A DNA stretch of 64,000 nt from Apoderus coryli (GCA_911728435.2 OU452213.1:7171834-7235833); one strand, 5' to 3'. Shown: positions 1 to 11,543, counted from the first letter of the stretch. Program-made: numbers and translations. The notes: a model not told the origin generated them from the sequence alone.

Positions 1-459
1 AGTGAGTTTCATGTCAAAATTCGAACCTAATACCCAAGGAAAAAAAAGTAATTAAAATTTCTTATAATTCTCGTACACCACGATGTCAAAAATAATAATA
101 AAATACCCTCGAAAACAATATTATAAATCTAGATCATTAATAAAACCGCGCGAATTTGCGTTGTGTCGTGCGTTGTCTCTCATATAAGTTTGAACATGTC
201 CACAACCGCGGGTTCAGCAATATGAACGAAACATTTTTTTCCAAATCTTATTAAATTTAGGAGATTTCGCAACAGCGTCTGTTTTCGCAAATGACGTTTC
301 TCGTAGTGGGAATATCTGTCAGAGTCGGCTTCACAACAATTCAGATAGGTTTTATAATTGAGTTATGGTTTTATTCGTGGTATATTTTAATTGTTGATAG
401 ATATACCTATTTGTGATTAAAATTGTTATTTTGGTTTTAGTTCGTTTATTTAACAAACA

Positions 460-1130
460 ATGAGGTGTATAGTGTTGTGGTGTAAAAATGAAGGTCTCAT
501 TCCTGGTATTAAATATTTTCAGTAACTTATTGTTTCGGGTTTCTAACAGTCTCAGTTTGAGTCAATATGATACCATTGACATGATACTCATTTTTAGCTT
601 GACAAAAAAAAGACATGATGTTTGGATGCGGGCATTGGGATCCTAGTACAGAAAATGTATGTGATGGGAATGTCATATGCAGTAAGCATTTCGCTGCAGA
701 AGATATCATTTGTAGAGAAGACGGCAAGAGGATCACCCTCGTACCCGATGCAGTTCCCAAACTTTTGTTGAAAAGAAGAGATTATGTAAATGAGAGTGGA
801 AGTTAAATTCTTAATCGTTTGATATCAAGACACTGTTTACTTAAAAGCAGTCTGTCAAAAATGCATGATATATATGTCAAGAATATATTTCCTACGTTGT
901 GTAGGTATACAAAGTTCGTTTGAATTCTGTTGTTAAACTGGAATATACTTAATTATAGAATCCTCCATGAAATTGCTGAGAATAAAAGTTCTACCAACCA
1001 TGTTTTGTCACAAAATACTATTGCGAGTAGTACGGATGATATAGAAGTGGTTTACATGGACACGGAAAATATTTGTGAAGTCACTGTTTCTTGCACCCCT
1101 TCTTTGAAGGCTGTAGAGAGGTAAGACGCC
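460..1130 (+). pseudogene. THAP zinc-finger domain gene fragment, broken or spliced
   Basis: THAP domains are C2CH zinc-binding DNA-binding modules of P-element-type transposases and of host regulators. An ATG at 460 opens a 21-codon piece starting MRCIVLWCKN, which gives the first Cys pair. It stops at 523, where a GTAACT could serve as donor. From 615 to 806 the frame encodes the rest: a conserved W followed by P (HWDPS), then ICSKHF supplying the second C and H, and the AVP signature near the end of the domain (DAVPKLL). No acceptor joins the two pieces in frame, so it is either decayed or spliced in a way I cannot see. A third open piece, about 930-1122, ends at a consensus donor (GAG|GTAAGA), suggesting a real multi-exon origin. 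The THAP call is fairly sure; whether it is host gene or P-like transposon is open. Confidence 0.55.
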
Positions 1131-2409
1131 TAAGGTGGTTGTATATATAAACAAACAAATATTATATAATAATAAAATAAATAATTAGAATGCTCAAGTC
1201 CTTAAGATATTTTCCAGTATTAGAATTTTTACTTATTTCTCGTTTCTGCTTAGATTTATTATTATTGGGTTGTACCTGTTAGACAATAAAGTATTTAGAT
1301 ATTTAATGTAATTTTTTATTTCGTAAATTCCTTTATTCCATTTTTTTATTTGAATGTTACCAAATGGTAAAATTTAATTTTAAATATACCTATAACAGTA
1401 ATATTACATTTAATCAAAGCGGGTCCTGTTGAAAAATAAGTTACTGGTGATCATGCGCATTATGGACAGCTCTACACTTTTGGTTACATTTTTGTACTAC
1501 GGGATTATCATTCTAGAGTATATATATATATATATACAAAGAAAGAAAATATTCACTTAAAGTGAGTCAACTTGTAGTTGAGTAAATTCGAATGTTTTTT
1601 CCAACTTACAGACGTTCGTTTTCTTCATTGGCTTTTCTATATATATATATATATATATATAATATAAGATTTCTGTGATTAACACTGACAGACAAGGGTA
1701 ATCAGTAATTGGAACACTTAATTAGAAAATATAGAACGTTTATAATAATTAAATACGTACCTAATAAAATTAAAAACTAAAGGAACAAAACAATAAGTAC
1801 ACAAAACTAGGTCTGGACGCAACATCTTCATTTTATTGCTGTTTATTTTTCTCTATTTTTGTGGTTTTGGCTACCGATAACGACGTTCTAACAATAGGTT
1901 TGAAAATTATTAATTAAAACTTTAACGGGACAATTAAATCTCTGATGTCAATTTTCAATATGCCTAGTCGAGAAATAATACTTTTTTCCTAAATAATATT
2001 TCAAAAGGAAATGGCAAAACTTTAATTATCCCGGGCTTCAACACAAAAGAGCAGAAATTTGCGTCAAGTTTCATGAAAGGCGATATCCGCTTAATTATTA
2101 GACAAAAACTTGTGATAAAAAGAATTGCGATAGTCGCTTTTTAATTCCTTTATTAGGATTTAATTAAGTTAGATGTGGATTTTTAATGATAATAATTCTG
2201 TAGATACATGGATCCATAAAAAAATTAATTTAAAGTTTCTTTATTTCTACGAGTTGACATATAGGTAGCATGCTTCTCCCAATCTGTCTGCAGTCGCGGC
2301 TAGAGAATAAGAATAAACTGTTGCCCTCGAGGCACGAATAGCCCTCCATATTTAAGTATAAAAGTAATAATTTTGTGACCTTTTTGTCATTTATCAAAAA
2401 ATTTATATA
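1131..2409. other. AT-rich non-coding stretch
   Basis: Apart from the TA microsatellites, only a short repeat near 2306-2340 (AATAAACTGTTGCCCTCGAG) stands out; it recurs near 63863-63885. No coding potential is seen. Confidence 0.5.
1519..1661. repeat. Two TA microsatellites flanking a dispersed motif
   Basis: (TA)n runs lie at 1519-1536 and 1638-1661. Between them, from 1545, is GAAAATATTCACTTAAAGTG followed by AGTCAAC. The same motif recurs from 4931 beside the 80-bp palindrome, again next to (TA)n. This suggests one repeat family whose edge sits in TA tracts. The family is not recognised. Confidence 0.6.
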
Positions 2410-3427
2410 CAATGTGTTAGTAAATAAGTGCGACAAACGTCAGCAGGTAATTCTGCATGAAAAAATAATGACAGTTTTCTATATAAACATATGTCCGCAA
2501 ATGCTTCGTTTTCTGAGATACGGGGTGTTAAAATTTTTCTTAAAAACTGAAGATTTATTCATTGCTCTGAACCCGGTGGAGATATCCAAATGAAATTTAG
2601 TGGGTGTAAAGAGGTAGTTATTGCGCATTTTTTGGCATGCAATTAAGAATTTTACGTTCATCAGTGGCGCGCATACGGGTAATGATCTTAATTTTTTTAA
2701 AGGAAAAAATGGTACGCCATCGGAATATTTCAAATTAAAAATCATTTTTGAATTCCTCGTTCAATTTGTGATAAAAAATTTCTCTTGCTATTTTATAGTA
2801 GGGGGCATCGTCTTTGTGCAAAAAAATAAAACATCTTACCCCGTATTTTTCATTTCTTTAATACATTATCAAGAACTATCTAATACAATAAACATTAAAC
2901 CAAGACAATAAGAGAAAATAACACTAATAATAAAGAAACGCTAATATTTCGTTGAAATATTCGTATTTAACAGAATGTTGACAGTAGCCTACTAGCGTCG
3001 CCGCGAGATATTTTGTTTTTTTGCACACATGCCCCCTACGATAAAAAATCAAGAGAGATTTTTTTATCACAAATTAAACGAAGAATTTCAAAATGATTTT
3101 TAATTGGAAAAATTCCAGTGGCGGACCTTTTTTTTTTTTTTTTAAATTCAGATCATTACCCGTATGCGCGCCACTGATGAACATATAATTCTTAATTGCA
3201 TGTCAAAAAATGCGTAATAACTACCTCTTAAAACCTACTAAATTTCATTTGCATATCTCCACCGGTTTCAGAGCAATCAATAAATCTTCAGTTTTTAAGA
3301 AAAACTTTAACTGTATCTCAGCAGAAAACGAAGCATTTGCGGACATGTGTTTATATAGCAAACTGTCATTATTTTGTCATGCAGAATTACCTCCTGAAGT
3401 TTGTCGCACTTATTCACTAACACCCTG
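2410..3427. mobile_element. 1-kb fold-back element (mariner-like ends)
   Basis: Two arms, roughly 2410-2855 and 2995-3427, are reverse complements of each other along their whole length with moderate divergence, separated by about 140 bases. The outer end of the right arm reads CACCCTGTA and the left arm begins TACAATGTGTTAG, so the termini resemble TACAGGGTGTTAG flanked by TA. TA duplication and a CAGGG start are typical of Tc1/mariner-derived non-autonomous elements. Recognisable paired landmarks are the GTGCGACAAAC block, the ACATATGTCCGCAAATGC block and CAGTGGCGCGCATACGGG. Short open frames inside the arms appear on both sides as mirror images and are not genes. No transposase is present. 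Confidence 0.8.
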
Positions 3428-3474
3428 TATAATTAGCCAATTTATCTGGTATATTTGGAAAACATTTTTTTTTC

Positions 3475-3912
3475 GTTTTTGACCCTTTTTTTAGACTATT
3501 TTCGAACGCCCATGTGAACCAATTCTTTTATGGAATATTTTTTAGCTTATATAGTATCACAACTATGAAAAATTATTCGATATTGCGAATAAGTTTAGGA
3601 TATATATATTTTTTTATGTTTTGACCTCTTTTTCACTATTTACGAACGCCTATGAAAGTAAGTTATTTATGACACATTTTATAGGTTATATTCTATCAAA
3701 GATATAAATAAAAAGTTAATATTTTTGCTATGTTTAAGAAATACGTTTTTTTTACCCCATTTTACACTATTTTCGAACGCCAATGTGGTTTAATATTTTA
3801 GGTTATATTCAATTAAATGCGTACAAAATTATGCAGTATTTCAGATAAGTTTAAGAACTATTAATTTTTTTAATTTTTGAACCCTCTTTTAAACTCCTTG
3901 CCTACGCCCAAT
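3475..3912. repeat. Degenerate tandem repeat, ~130-140 bp unit, about 3.3 copies
   Basis: The landmark TTTTCGAACGCC (or a close variant) recurs at about 3501, 3641, 3771 and 3899 (worn to CCTACGCCC), giving spacings near 140, 131 and 128. Between landmarks each unit has a GGTTATATTCTATC-like block, a GATAAGTTTAAGAA-like block and a T-run ending in TTTTGACC. Copies are clearly diverged. This looks like a small satellite or the subterminal part of a transposon. Confidence 0.75.
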
Positions 3913-3939
3913 GTTTCCCAAAATCTAATCAGCTCCTTG

Positions 3940-4055
3940 CCATGTCCAATAGTATTTTTGTACCAAATTTGGTTAAAATCTGTTAAGTGGTTTTTGCGTT
4001 TTCGTTGATACAGACATATAGACAGACAGACATATAGACAGACAGATAGACATTT
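3940..4055 (+). repeat. Dispersed repeat end with GACA microsatellite
   Basis: A block reading CCAAATTTGGTTAAAATCTG ahead of a GACAGACAGACA-type tract (about 4009-4052) matches a layout I know from dispersed repeats of many insects. No element boundaries can be set. Confidence 0.4.
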
Positions 4056-4827
4056 TTTTAAAACTACTTATTTATGTATAAAATGACCAAAAACAAGTAT
4101 TTCCCGTGAAATTAAAAATAAAAATTTTTCATGAAACTAATAGTCTCCATATATATATATTACATATATGATATCGAGAGCTAAAAAATCTACCTTTGTC
4201 AATGGCGTTAAAAAAGTTGGATAAAACTGAATATAAACAAAAACGTAAATTAAAAATCCCGATGGCAGCCAGTCGGAAAAGTAGATTTTTGATTTATGTA
4301 TTTTTTATTTATACTTAGTCTACCACTGACACCCACTATTAATAAACAAATAACGGAATATTCTGACATTCGCCAAATATAACCAAAGTGTCATATTGAC
4401 AGTTATTTTAACTGAAATACCCATTATACTATAATACATACGTAAGTACGGTCTTATTGTTATTTCACAGGTGTTTATTTGTCAAAATAATTACAGGTGT
4501 AGCGGGTGATGATATTTTATTTATTTTTTGTTACTTTATATTGACTTACATTTACTTAAATATGCCAGCGATGAAAAAACTCTCCAAATAAATATTGTAG
4601 AGATTTAAGTGCTCTATCATTTGATATGTAACATCGGTATTTTCTATTAACAACGAAAAAAATATGATTTTTTTAAAACTTTGACAGGCCGCCATTCTGA
4701 AATTAGCTCTCCGATTTCAATCGCCAACGAACTCACGCGATTCCATGACCTAGCCGATTTTTTAACCAAATTTTGTTTCGATTGGTCAAAAAATGCGGCC
4801 TAGAACGTGACGCAAAGTTTCTATATC

Positions 4828-4859
<32 letters not shown>
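4056..4859. other. Non-coding stretch
   Basis: Nothing supportable except a short TA run near 4150 and the (TA)n leading into the palindrome from about 4830. Confidence 0.5.
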
Positions 4860-4865
<6 letters not shown>

Positions 4866-4876
4866 TTCCCTAGGTA

Positions 4877-4922
<46 letters not shown>

Positions 4923-4939
4923 TACCTAGGGAAAATATT
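4860..4939. repeat. 80-bp perfect palindrome with TA core
   Basis: Positions 4860-4899 are the exact reverse complement of 4900-4939. The outer 21 bases of each arm are complex sequence (AATATTTTCCCTAGGTATATT) and the centre is (TA)n. Such a sequence can extrude as a cruciform. The right arm runs straight into the dispersed motif also found from 1545. Confidence 0.9.
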
Positions 4940-5165
4940 CACTGAAAGTGAGTCAACTATGTAGTCGAATATAACTATATATATTATATAGAAAATATAT
5001 ATATATAGATATATAAACTTTTGAACTGAGGTCATTTTTAGGATCCAGGGGTCATAAAATGAAGTACTGCATAAAAATTTTTCAAAATTTCGGTTGTGTC
5101 GATCTCCTGAATAGTTAGATTTTTTTAAAAAATCTACTAAAAACTTTTCTTTATACAGTCCTAAC

Positions 5166-5196
5166 GTTTCGGGATCCAATCTGTTCCCGTCGTCAA
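5166..5196 (-). ncRNA. Hammerhead-like ribozyme motif, Penelope type (candidate)
   Basis: On the minus strand the order is TTGACGA, a C, a four-pair stem (GGGA with TCCC) closed by a ten-base loop, then GAAAC. This resembles the core of hammerhead ribozymes known in Penelope-like retroelements (CTGANGA, stem II, GAAAC). The first core base is T instead of C, and one base precedes the stem, so activity is doubtful. No Penelope reverse transcriptase is visible nearby. Confidence 0.35.
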
Positions 5197-5535
5197 TCTA
5201 TATTCTGTAATTACAACCTATCAATGTGTCAAAGTCAAAAATAAACAACTTTTTAACAAATTACCAGAGGCGGAACTTAGAGTCTTTATTTATTAAATGC
5301 GAAACGTAATTTTGAGAAGCCTACATCCGTTTATTTCCACCCTCGAAATGTTGATTATAACAATTCAAAAGATAGAAGACATTTTTGTTTCCAAAAGTTG
5401 CAGTAAAGTTAAAGTTTGTTTCTTTTTGTAAATTGTCTGATACTCCAAAGAGTCGAAATTTAAAGTCAGATTACAATTATTATAGTTAAAGTTTTATGCA
5501 ATTATCTTAATTATGGTATGTAATTATCTTAATTA
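5197..5535. other. Non-coding stretch
   Basis: No coding or repeat signal recognised. A short direct repeat (TATGGTATGTAATTATCTTA-like) lies at about 5500-5540. Confidence 0.4.
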
Positions 5536-6110
5536 TGGTATCCTCAGTATAATATTCATAAACTAGAGGTCGAGCAAATTCAGCGTAGATTTTTGAAATA
5601 TTTAGTTTTTAGAACCGATGGTGCTTATCCAGTAAGAGGTTTCGATCATGAATTGTTACTATCACGTTTTGACGTTCAGAGTCTGGAGTACCGAAGAATT
5701 CAGAGCTCATTAACCATCTTATATAAATTGCTTAGAGAAAAAATCGACTGCTCTTTTCTGCTATCTTGCTTGAATTTGTGAGTTCCTAGGAAATACCAGA
5801 TCCAATTTAACATTTCACTTACACAGAGCTAGGACCAATGTACTGTTAAGATCGCCTGTTCATGTCATGTGTTCTAATTTTAATAGAGTTTCTGATAGGT
5901 GTGACATTTTTACAACTACAGTCAATCACTTGAAAATGGTAGCTGCAGAGACATTTGTGGTTTAGGTGTGTGTATGTGTGCGGAATTAATTAAGATTTAT
6001 TAATTAGTATTTTAGTTTATTTAAGCATTTAATTTTTTAGTTTGTAATATTGTCCTTTAAATGGGAAACTGTTGGGCAATAAACGCTTTATTTATTTATT
6101 AATTTCCCTG
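5536..6110 (+). pseudogene. LINE reverse transcriptase C-terminus and 3' end
   Basis: A frame from about 5536 reads LEVEQIQRRFLKYL, then continues to a stop after about 80 codons. This is the thumb/post-RT block of jockey-superfamily reverse transcriptases, where a run like IQRRFLKYL follows the conserved YG.xxWxP region. After the stop the next homologous block (RSPVHV, then FNRVSDRCDIF) lies in a different frame, so at least one frameshift exists. The 3' UTR ends in AATAAACGC followed by a TTTA microsatellite, a usual LINE tail. The element is 5'-truncated to about 570 bases and cannot be active. Confidence 0.7.
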
Positions 6111-6900
6111 TTTTTCGCGTGCCTATATGCCCCATTTTAACAGAACACTGTACCTTGCTTAATAAGTGAGTTTTCAGAGTGAATAAAAAACCAAATTACT
6201 CAGAAAAGATCAGTCTTTAATTTGCCATAATCGAATAATTTCTATTTTCATTCGTTCATTCCACAGATTAACAAAAATTATCGAAGATTGATGGTCAGTA
6301 GTTGTTCAGAGTTAGAGTCTGTTTTACATTGAAAATTTGTGTCTATGACATAGTTATTGATGAAAGTTACACGAAACTTCGCAGCAGATGAATATAGATG
6401 AATAATTCAGCTTGCCAACTAGAGCACTCTTTTCGAATCATCTCCAGTTGTGTATTGTAAATAGGCACGTACCTGGCAATTAATGTATACGCACCAACAC
6501 ACAAATATAAACCGCCACCAACACAGCAAAGCTTATAATTTGCAACTTCAAACAAGCCTAGTGAGTATCTCTAGTGTATTTTCAAATCAAAATTAGCGTG
6601 CAATTTTGCTCCTGCTATTTACTTGCTGGTTATATCTGCGTATATGCAGCTTGCATATATTCAGGTATGCATAGCATAATATAAGTCAGCAGAGACGTAT
6701 ATTGCTGATTGCTATTTTTCAATAACCAATTATTAATTTTTTCCATGGAATTTGCTTGTTTTCCTGGGTGATCTACAATCAGCTGAAGCTGTTTTAAATG
6801 TTAATAAATTCTTTTAGGTATAGGGTAAAGTAAGATAAGCTGTTGATATTTTTCAATAGATCCAAAAGTGCACAGTAATAGCTTCTGTTGATGGGGGTTC
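6111..6900. other. Non-coding stretch
   Basis: No gene or element is recognised. Short open frames here have no recognisable domain. Confidence 0.5.
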
Positions 6901-7878
6901 TGTAACCATATTGAATTAGCGGGTATTATTTACATTCAAAAAGAATACTCAATCCAAATGAATCCTGATATGCTATTTAAGTTGTTACTTCGGCGGCTTG
7001 TACTTCAAGTTTTAATTAAAGCAAGAACAAACAAGAATATCAACTTTATTAATCTGTATTAAAATAATATAAAATTAACTAACCTTTTATGGTTCTGGAT
7101 CTCTGCTGATCCCCACAATTTATTTAAAGAAAAACACTAATTAAACGACTCTTCGGTGCACCAAGTTATAGAAAGCTTTATTTCAAATAAAACAGATAGG
7201 TTTGGGCTTTCAAATCAACTAAATTTAATAATTATAATTAAAATTAAAAATGAATAACAAACAAAGAAATAAATATGTATAAATAAAAAGAATAAAGCAG
7301 TTAAAAGAAAATGAAAATTTAAAAGAAAATCTACTGTACAACTTCAAATAGGTAAATTAATATAATTACGAATAATTATATTACGAATAATTATATTAAT
7401 TCTCACACGAAACTTTTAATTACAATTGAAAACTGAGTATAATTCAATTACTAAAAGAAACAACTTTAATCTTTATAAAAACTGATTTGGACAAAAAGAG
7501 AGTGAACAAAAACTTACTGAAGCTCTACGTTGCTTAATTATAAAAAAAAACTTTATCTTCATACTGAGATCCTTTAAAACAAAAACTAGAAAATAATTCT
7601 TAAACTGTGAAAAATCTTCTAAGTCCAAAAACAAATTAACTTTATAAAACTAGAAATCATGTCTGAACAGTACTAAAGCTGAAACGAATCTGCCTCGAAA
7701 AGTCCGATTGTATTTTCAAATCGCTTGATAAGAATGAGAGGCATTTCAAATACAATCTAATGAAAGGCTTTTACTTAGCAATAAAAAAGAACCGCCCAAG
7801 ACTCAGCCCAAATGTTAGTCAAATATTGGGAGGCAAACAAAGCATTGTAGTTAATATCGCACCTTGCTGAATCTTACA
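6901..7878. mobile_element. Solo-LTR-like repeat, copy 1
   Basis: The segment starts TGTAACC and ends TTACA, so its ends form the short TG...CA inverted repeat of LTRs. It is about 980 bases long. A second copy with the same start, end and internal order of blocks is at 50140-51148 in the same orientation, including GAATTAGCGGGT near the start, CTTTATTAATCTGTATTAAA and ATTACTAAAAGAAA further in. No internal retroelement coding region adjoins it. A flanking target-site duplication is not obvious, so boundaries and the LTR label are inferred. Confidence 0.55.
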
Positions 7879-8784
7879 ACTAATTTGTTAATTTAAACAA
7901 TTTAAAGGTGTCTCGACAATGGCCGCCCTGTAACTACAACAACTGGTTATCCTTTCCAATATATCAGTGGCGGCTCGTGGGTAATTTTAGTAGGTAGGCA
8001 TTAAGTAAAAAATGGATAGGAAGAAAAAGGCGCAGCAGGCGAATTTTTTTTAAATTGTAAACGTCAAGCGTTTTAGATGAAAAGTAGAAAATTATCAAGG
8101 TAAAAAAGAACACGTTAAAATACGGGTTTCGTAAGGTAAATCTTATTTTTTTTTTAATTATGCCACCATTCACTACTCTACGAAATCCAATACATAATCA
8201 AATACAAATAAAATACAAAATTATTTGTATTGAATAAACATTAATATTACTACCTAATTACTACTAACCGCTACCACAACAAGTTGTGCAGCACAACCAC
8301 TAATCTTTACTTGTAATAGTCAAAATATTATTACTATTATTATTAAATAATTAAATACATACACTTTTTAATCAATGGCACTAGTATTTAAACAGCAAAC
8401 GAACAAATAGTTCAAACGTAATGTAAAAAACAGTAAACAAAAATACCTAACGTACAAATCGAAATTCGTGCAAATAGTATACCTACCTATCTACAACAGA
8501 TAGAAGGCGGCCGGGGTAGGTGCTTAAGCTCAACGTAAACACGTTCCTACGCAATAGAACACATATTATTTTAATAGGTATTATATAAAAGTATTTTAGG
8601 CCGTATTTGGTAGTACATACTATTACCCGGTGACCGGAGGCGCAAAACTTTTGATATCTACATAGGTATATGTGTATACAGTGTATACGAGTATACGGTG
8701 TAGGCGACGATAACAGTTGCCTGTAAAAATGGGAAGTCTCGGTAGTGGGTTATAGCACCAGCGGTAAACCTATTTTGCGGTAGT

Positions 8785-10800
8785 TATATTATCATCATCA
8801 TCACTCAGCTATAGTAGTCCACTGCTGAACATAAGCCTCTCGTTTATTTTGCCACTCTTCTCTATCTTGAGCCATTTGTCTCCAATTACCACAGATTCTT
8901 TTGATGTCATCGGTCCATCGTGTGGGGGGGCGCCCTCTACTACGGTAAGCTTCGTGGCTCGGGCGCCACTCCAATAGTTTTTTAGACCATCTTCCGTCAG
9001 TTCTTCTAGCTACGTGGCCGGCCCAGTTCCACTTTAAAGTTGTTATTTTTTCGATTACATCTATAACACCTGTTCTTTGGCGAATAATCTCGTTTGGTAT
9101 TCGGTCTCTGAGGGAAATACCCAGAATAGCCCTCTCCATCGCCCGTTGGGTGACACGCAGTTTCTTTGCTGACTTTTTTGTAAGCGTCAATGTTTCGGTT
9201 CCGTATGTCATCCCTGGTAATACGCACTGATTGTATACTTTTCGTTTTAGACTGATGGGAATATCCGACTTGAAAACATACTTTAATCTTCCAAAAGATG
9301 TCCACCCCAAGCCTACTCTCCGGAGAAGTTCGCACCTCTGGTTGTCCCGTCCTATTCGGATCTCATGACCCAAATATTTGTAGGCGGTGACCTGTTCAAT
9401 AGATTTGCTTCCAACAGTTATGTTTTCACTGGGGACTAGGTTTGTCATGACTTGCGTCTTTGCAAAGTTAATTCTTAGGCCAACTTCCCTTGAAGCATTG
9501 TATAATTTTTCCAACATCATGGACGCTTGATCTATACGGTCGGTGATAAGGACGATATCGTCTGCAAATCTTAAGTTATTTAATCTTTCACCGTCTATAT
9601 TTAGGCCCATTTCCCCCCATTGGATTTTCTTACAGGCATATTCGAGCAGTGTGGTGAACAGCTTTGGAGAGAGGGTATCTCCTTGACGTACACCTTGTTC
9701 TATTCGGAATGTTCTTGTGTTTTTATGTAATCTTACACACGCCGTTGCTTTCTCATACATACCCTTAATCAGTGCAATGTACCTGTAATCAATTCTGCAG
9801 TCTGTTAATGATTTGAGCATATGTTGTTGGCTGATTGAGTCAAAAGCTTTTTCATAGTCTACGAAAACAAGGATGAGAGGTTTATTATATTCTGTTGATT
9901 TTTCTATAAGGGTCTTGATTGTATGTAAATGGTCATTTGTACCGTACCCTGCTCGAAATCCTGCCTGTTCTTTCGGCTGGTAAAAATCTAATTTTGGAGT
10001 TAGGCGTTTAGCAATGATCTTCATAAATAGTTTATACAAGTGAGATAGGAGACTAATGGGTCTGTAATTTGCTAGATTACCAATGTTCCCCTTCTTGTGC
10101 ATTATTACTATAGTGGCGTTGTTCCACTTTGAAGGTGTCACTACTTGATGTAGACATTCATTAAATAATTTACATAGGGCTTTAATAACTATGTGTCCAC
10201 CTTCCTTTACTGCCTCTATAACAATTTCGTCTTCTCCTGGTGACTTATTATTCTTCATCTCAGACACCGCCTTTCTTACTTCACAGTAGGTTATGTCTGG
10301 TACATCTTCAGAGCCCTGGTTCAGTATTCTTGGGATAGGTACCTCTTCTTCATCTGGTTTTCTATAAAGTTCTTCATAGAAGTCTTCGACAATTTTTACA
10401 ATTTCATCCTTGTTGGTAGTCACTTGCCCTGCCTTATTTTCTAGTTTGCAGATGTTGTGTTTTCCCACTTTTAAATTTCTACGTAAAACTTTAAGACTCT
10501 TGTTGTTTTCAATCACTGTATTTATTTTCTCTGTATTAAATTTTCTGGTATCTTTTCTTATAGCCTTTGATATTTCTTTATTTAGTTGTCTTAGTTCCTC
10601 GTTGTTTGTGGTATATTTGTTCTTTAGTTCTCTTCTGTTCGTTAGTAGCTGTTTTGTGCCTCTAGACAGTTTTTCTTCTTTTTCTCTTCTCTTTGGTTCA
10701 TATCTTTTACGTGTCTCTTGCAATGCTGTACATATTTTTTCATTTAAGTTCTCAACGTCGGTTCCCAGATTTTCAATACCGTCTAAGTCATTTTTAGAGC
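8785..10800 (-). pseudogene. RTE-clade LINE reverse transcriptase (long open frame)
   Basis: A frame of about 640 codons runs on the minus strand and ends with a stop just before a GATGATGATGAT tail (TCATCATCATCA on the plus strand near 8790). Counting from 10723, the order is a basic coiled-coil-like linker (residues 1-100), the finger block ANYRPISLL near 219, motif A FVDYEKAFD at 287-295, motif B EQGVRQGDTLSP at 342-353, motif C FADD at 386-389, YKYLGHEI, and a C-terminal WAGHVARR...RGRPPTRWTDD block. That block and the tail are hallmarks of insect RTE elements. All catalytic aspartates are present, so decay is recent. It is separated from its endonuclease by a one-base deletion in an A run near 10794. 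There is no true ATG at 10723. It lies inside the hAT element. Confidence 0.88.
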
Positions 10801-11345
10801 CTCTCTGTATTCATCGGAGTTATCTATGGGATTCCATCCTAGGTTTCGTACTTTCGATAACAGCTTAGATCTTTCTCTCTTTATATTGATTTCTATTATT
10901 GCTCTTACCATTCTGTGATCACTACCAATTGAGATACTATTAAGAACCTGGACGTCATGCACTATATGCTTGTTATCCGAGACGATGTAATCTATCTCGT
11001 TCTTGGTAGTACCGTCTGGGCTTGCCCAAGTCCATTTTCTATTTGGCTTTTTCTTGAAAAAGGAGTTCATCGCAAATAGGTTGTGCTGCAATAAGTAGTC
11101 GAAAAGCATAGTTTATCTATCGTTTCTGTTACCGAATCCAAACGACCCCATCGCTGTTTCGTTGTCGTCTGCCTTATGTCCTAATTTGGCATTGAAATCA
11201 CCGATAATAAAAGTAAAGTGCGTGCGAATCTTTTCTATTGCTTTGGTGATGTCTTCATAAAAGTTCTCTATTTCGTCTTCACTATGCGTGGATGTTGGAG
11301 CATAGACTTGTATTATTTTAAGACTGTATCGATCGTTCAGATAAT
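10783..11345 (-). pseudogene. RTE LINE endonuclease, C-terminal part
   Basis: This is the apurinic-type endonuclease half of the same LINE. From about 11330 towards 11112 the minus strand reads VYAPTS, then FIIGDFNAKLG, whose GDFN holds conserved catalytic Asp and Asn residues. A stop follows NRNDR, and after a frameshift the frame from 11109 continues with RKWTWASPDG, NEIDYI and GSDHRMV. The last gives the SDH catalytic dyad region. The N-terminal third of the endonuclease is missing because the LINE is 5'-truncated near 11345. Two frame breaks (near 11112 and 10794) make it non-functional. Confidence 0.82.
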
Positions 11346-11543
11346 TATTGATTGATAATTATTGAATTAAAGGGGATGTTTTAAAGGTTTAAGGTGGAAA
11401 ATGAAATTAATATAAGAATCAATAGTATTTTTTTTTTAATTATGGAGTCAATAATATTAAATTGAGTATTTAATTTAGGGCGAAGTTTTAAAGGTAGGCA
11501 GTGTCTACCTTGCCTACCCTGACCAGCCTCCACTGCAATATAT

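Larger units (their letters stand above)
7957..11543. mobile_element. hAT element with 8-bp target duplication, containing a LINE
   Basis: The left end begins CAGTGGCGGCTCGTGGG at 7965 and the right end, read inwards on the other strand from 11535, begins CAGTGGAGGCTGGTCAGGG. Both ends continue into a related GGTAGGCA block. The eight bases before the left end (7957-7964) and after the right end (11536-11543) are both CAATATAT. An 8-bp duplication plus CAG-type inverted ends is the signature of the hAT superfamily. No hAT transposase lies inside: the interior holds AT-rich DNA (7965-8785 and about 11346-11535) and an RTE LINE. It is therefore a non-autonomous copy later invaded by a LINE. Confidence 0.88.

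Noticed and set aside
4880..5179. 99-codon minus frame ending in an Ile-Tyr run
   Set aside because: The tail is translation of the TA tract and palindrome; no protein signal upstream.
10410..10868. 152-codon plus-strand frame rich in Ser, Leu and Phe
   Set aside because: It is the antisense of the RTE LINE linker region.
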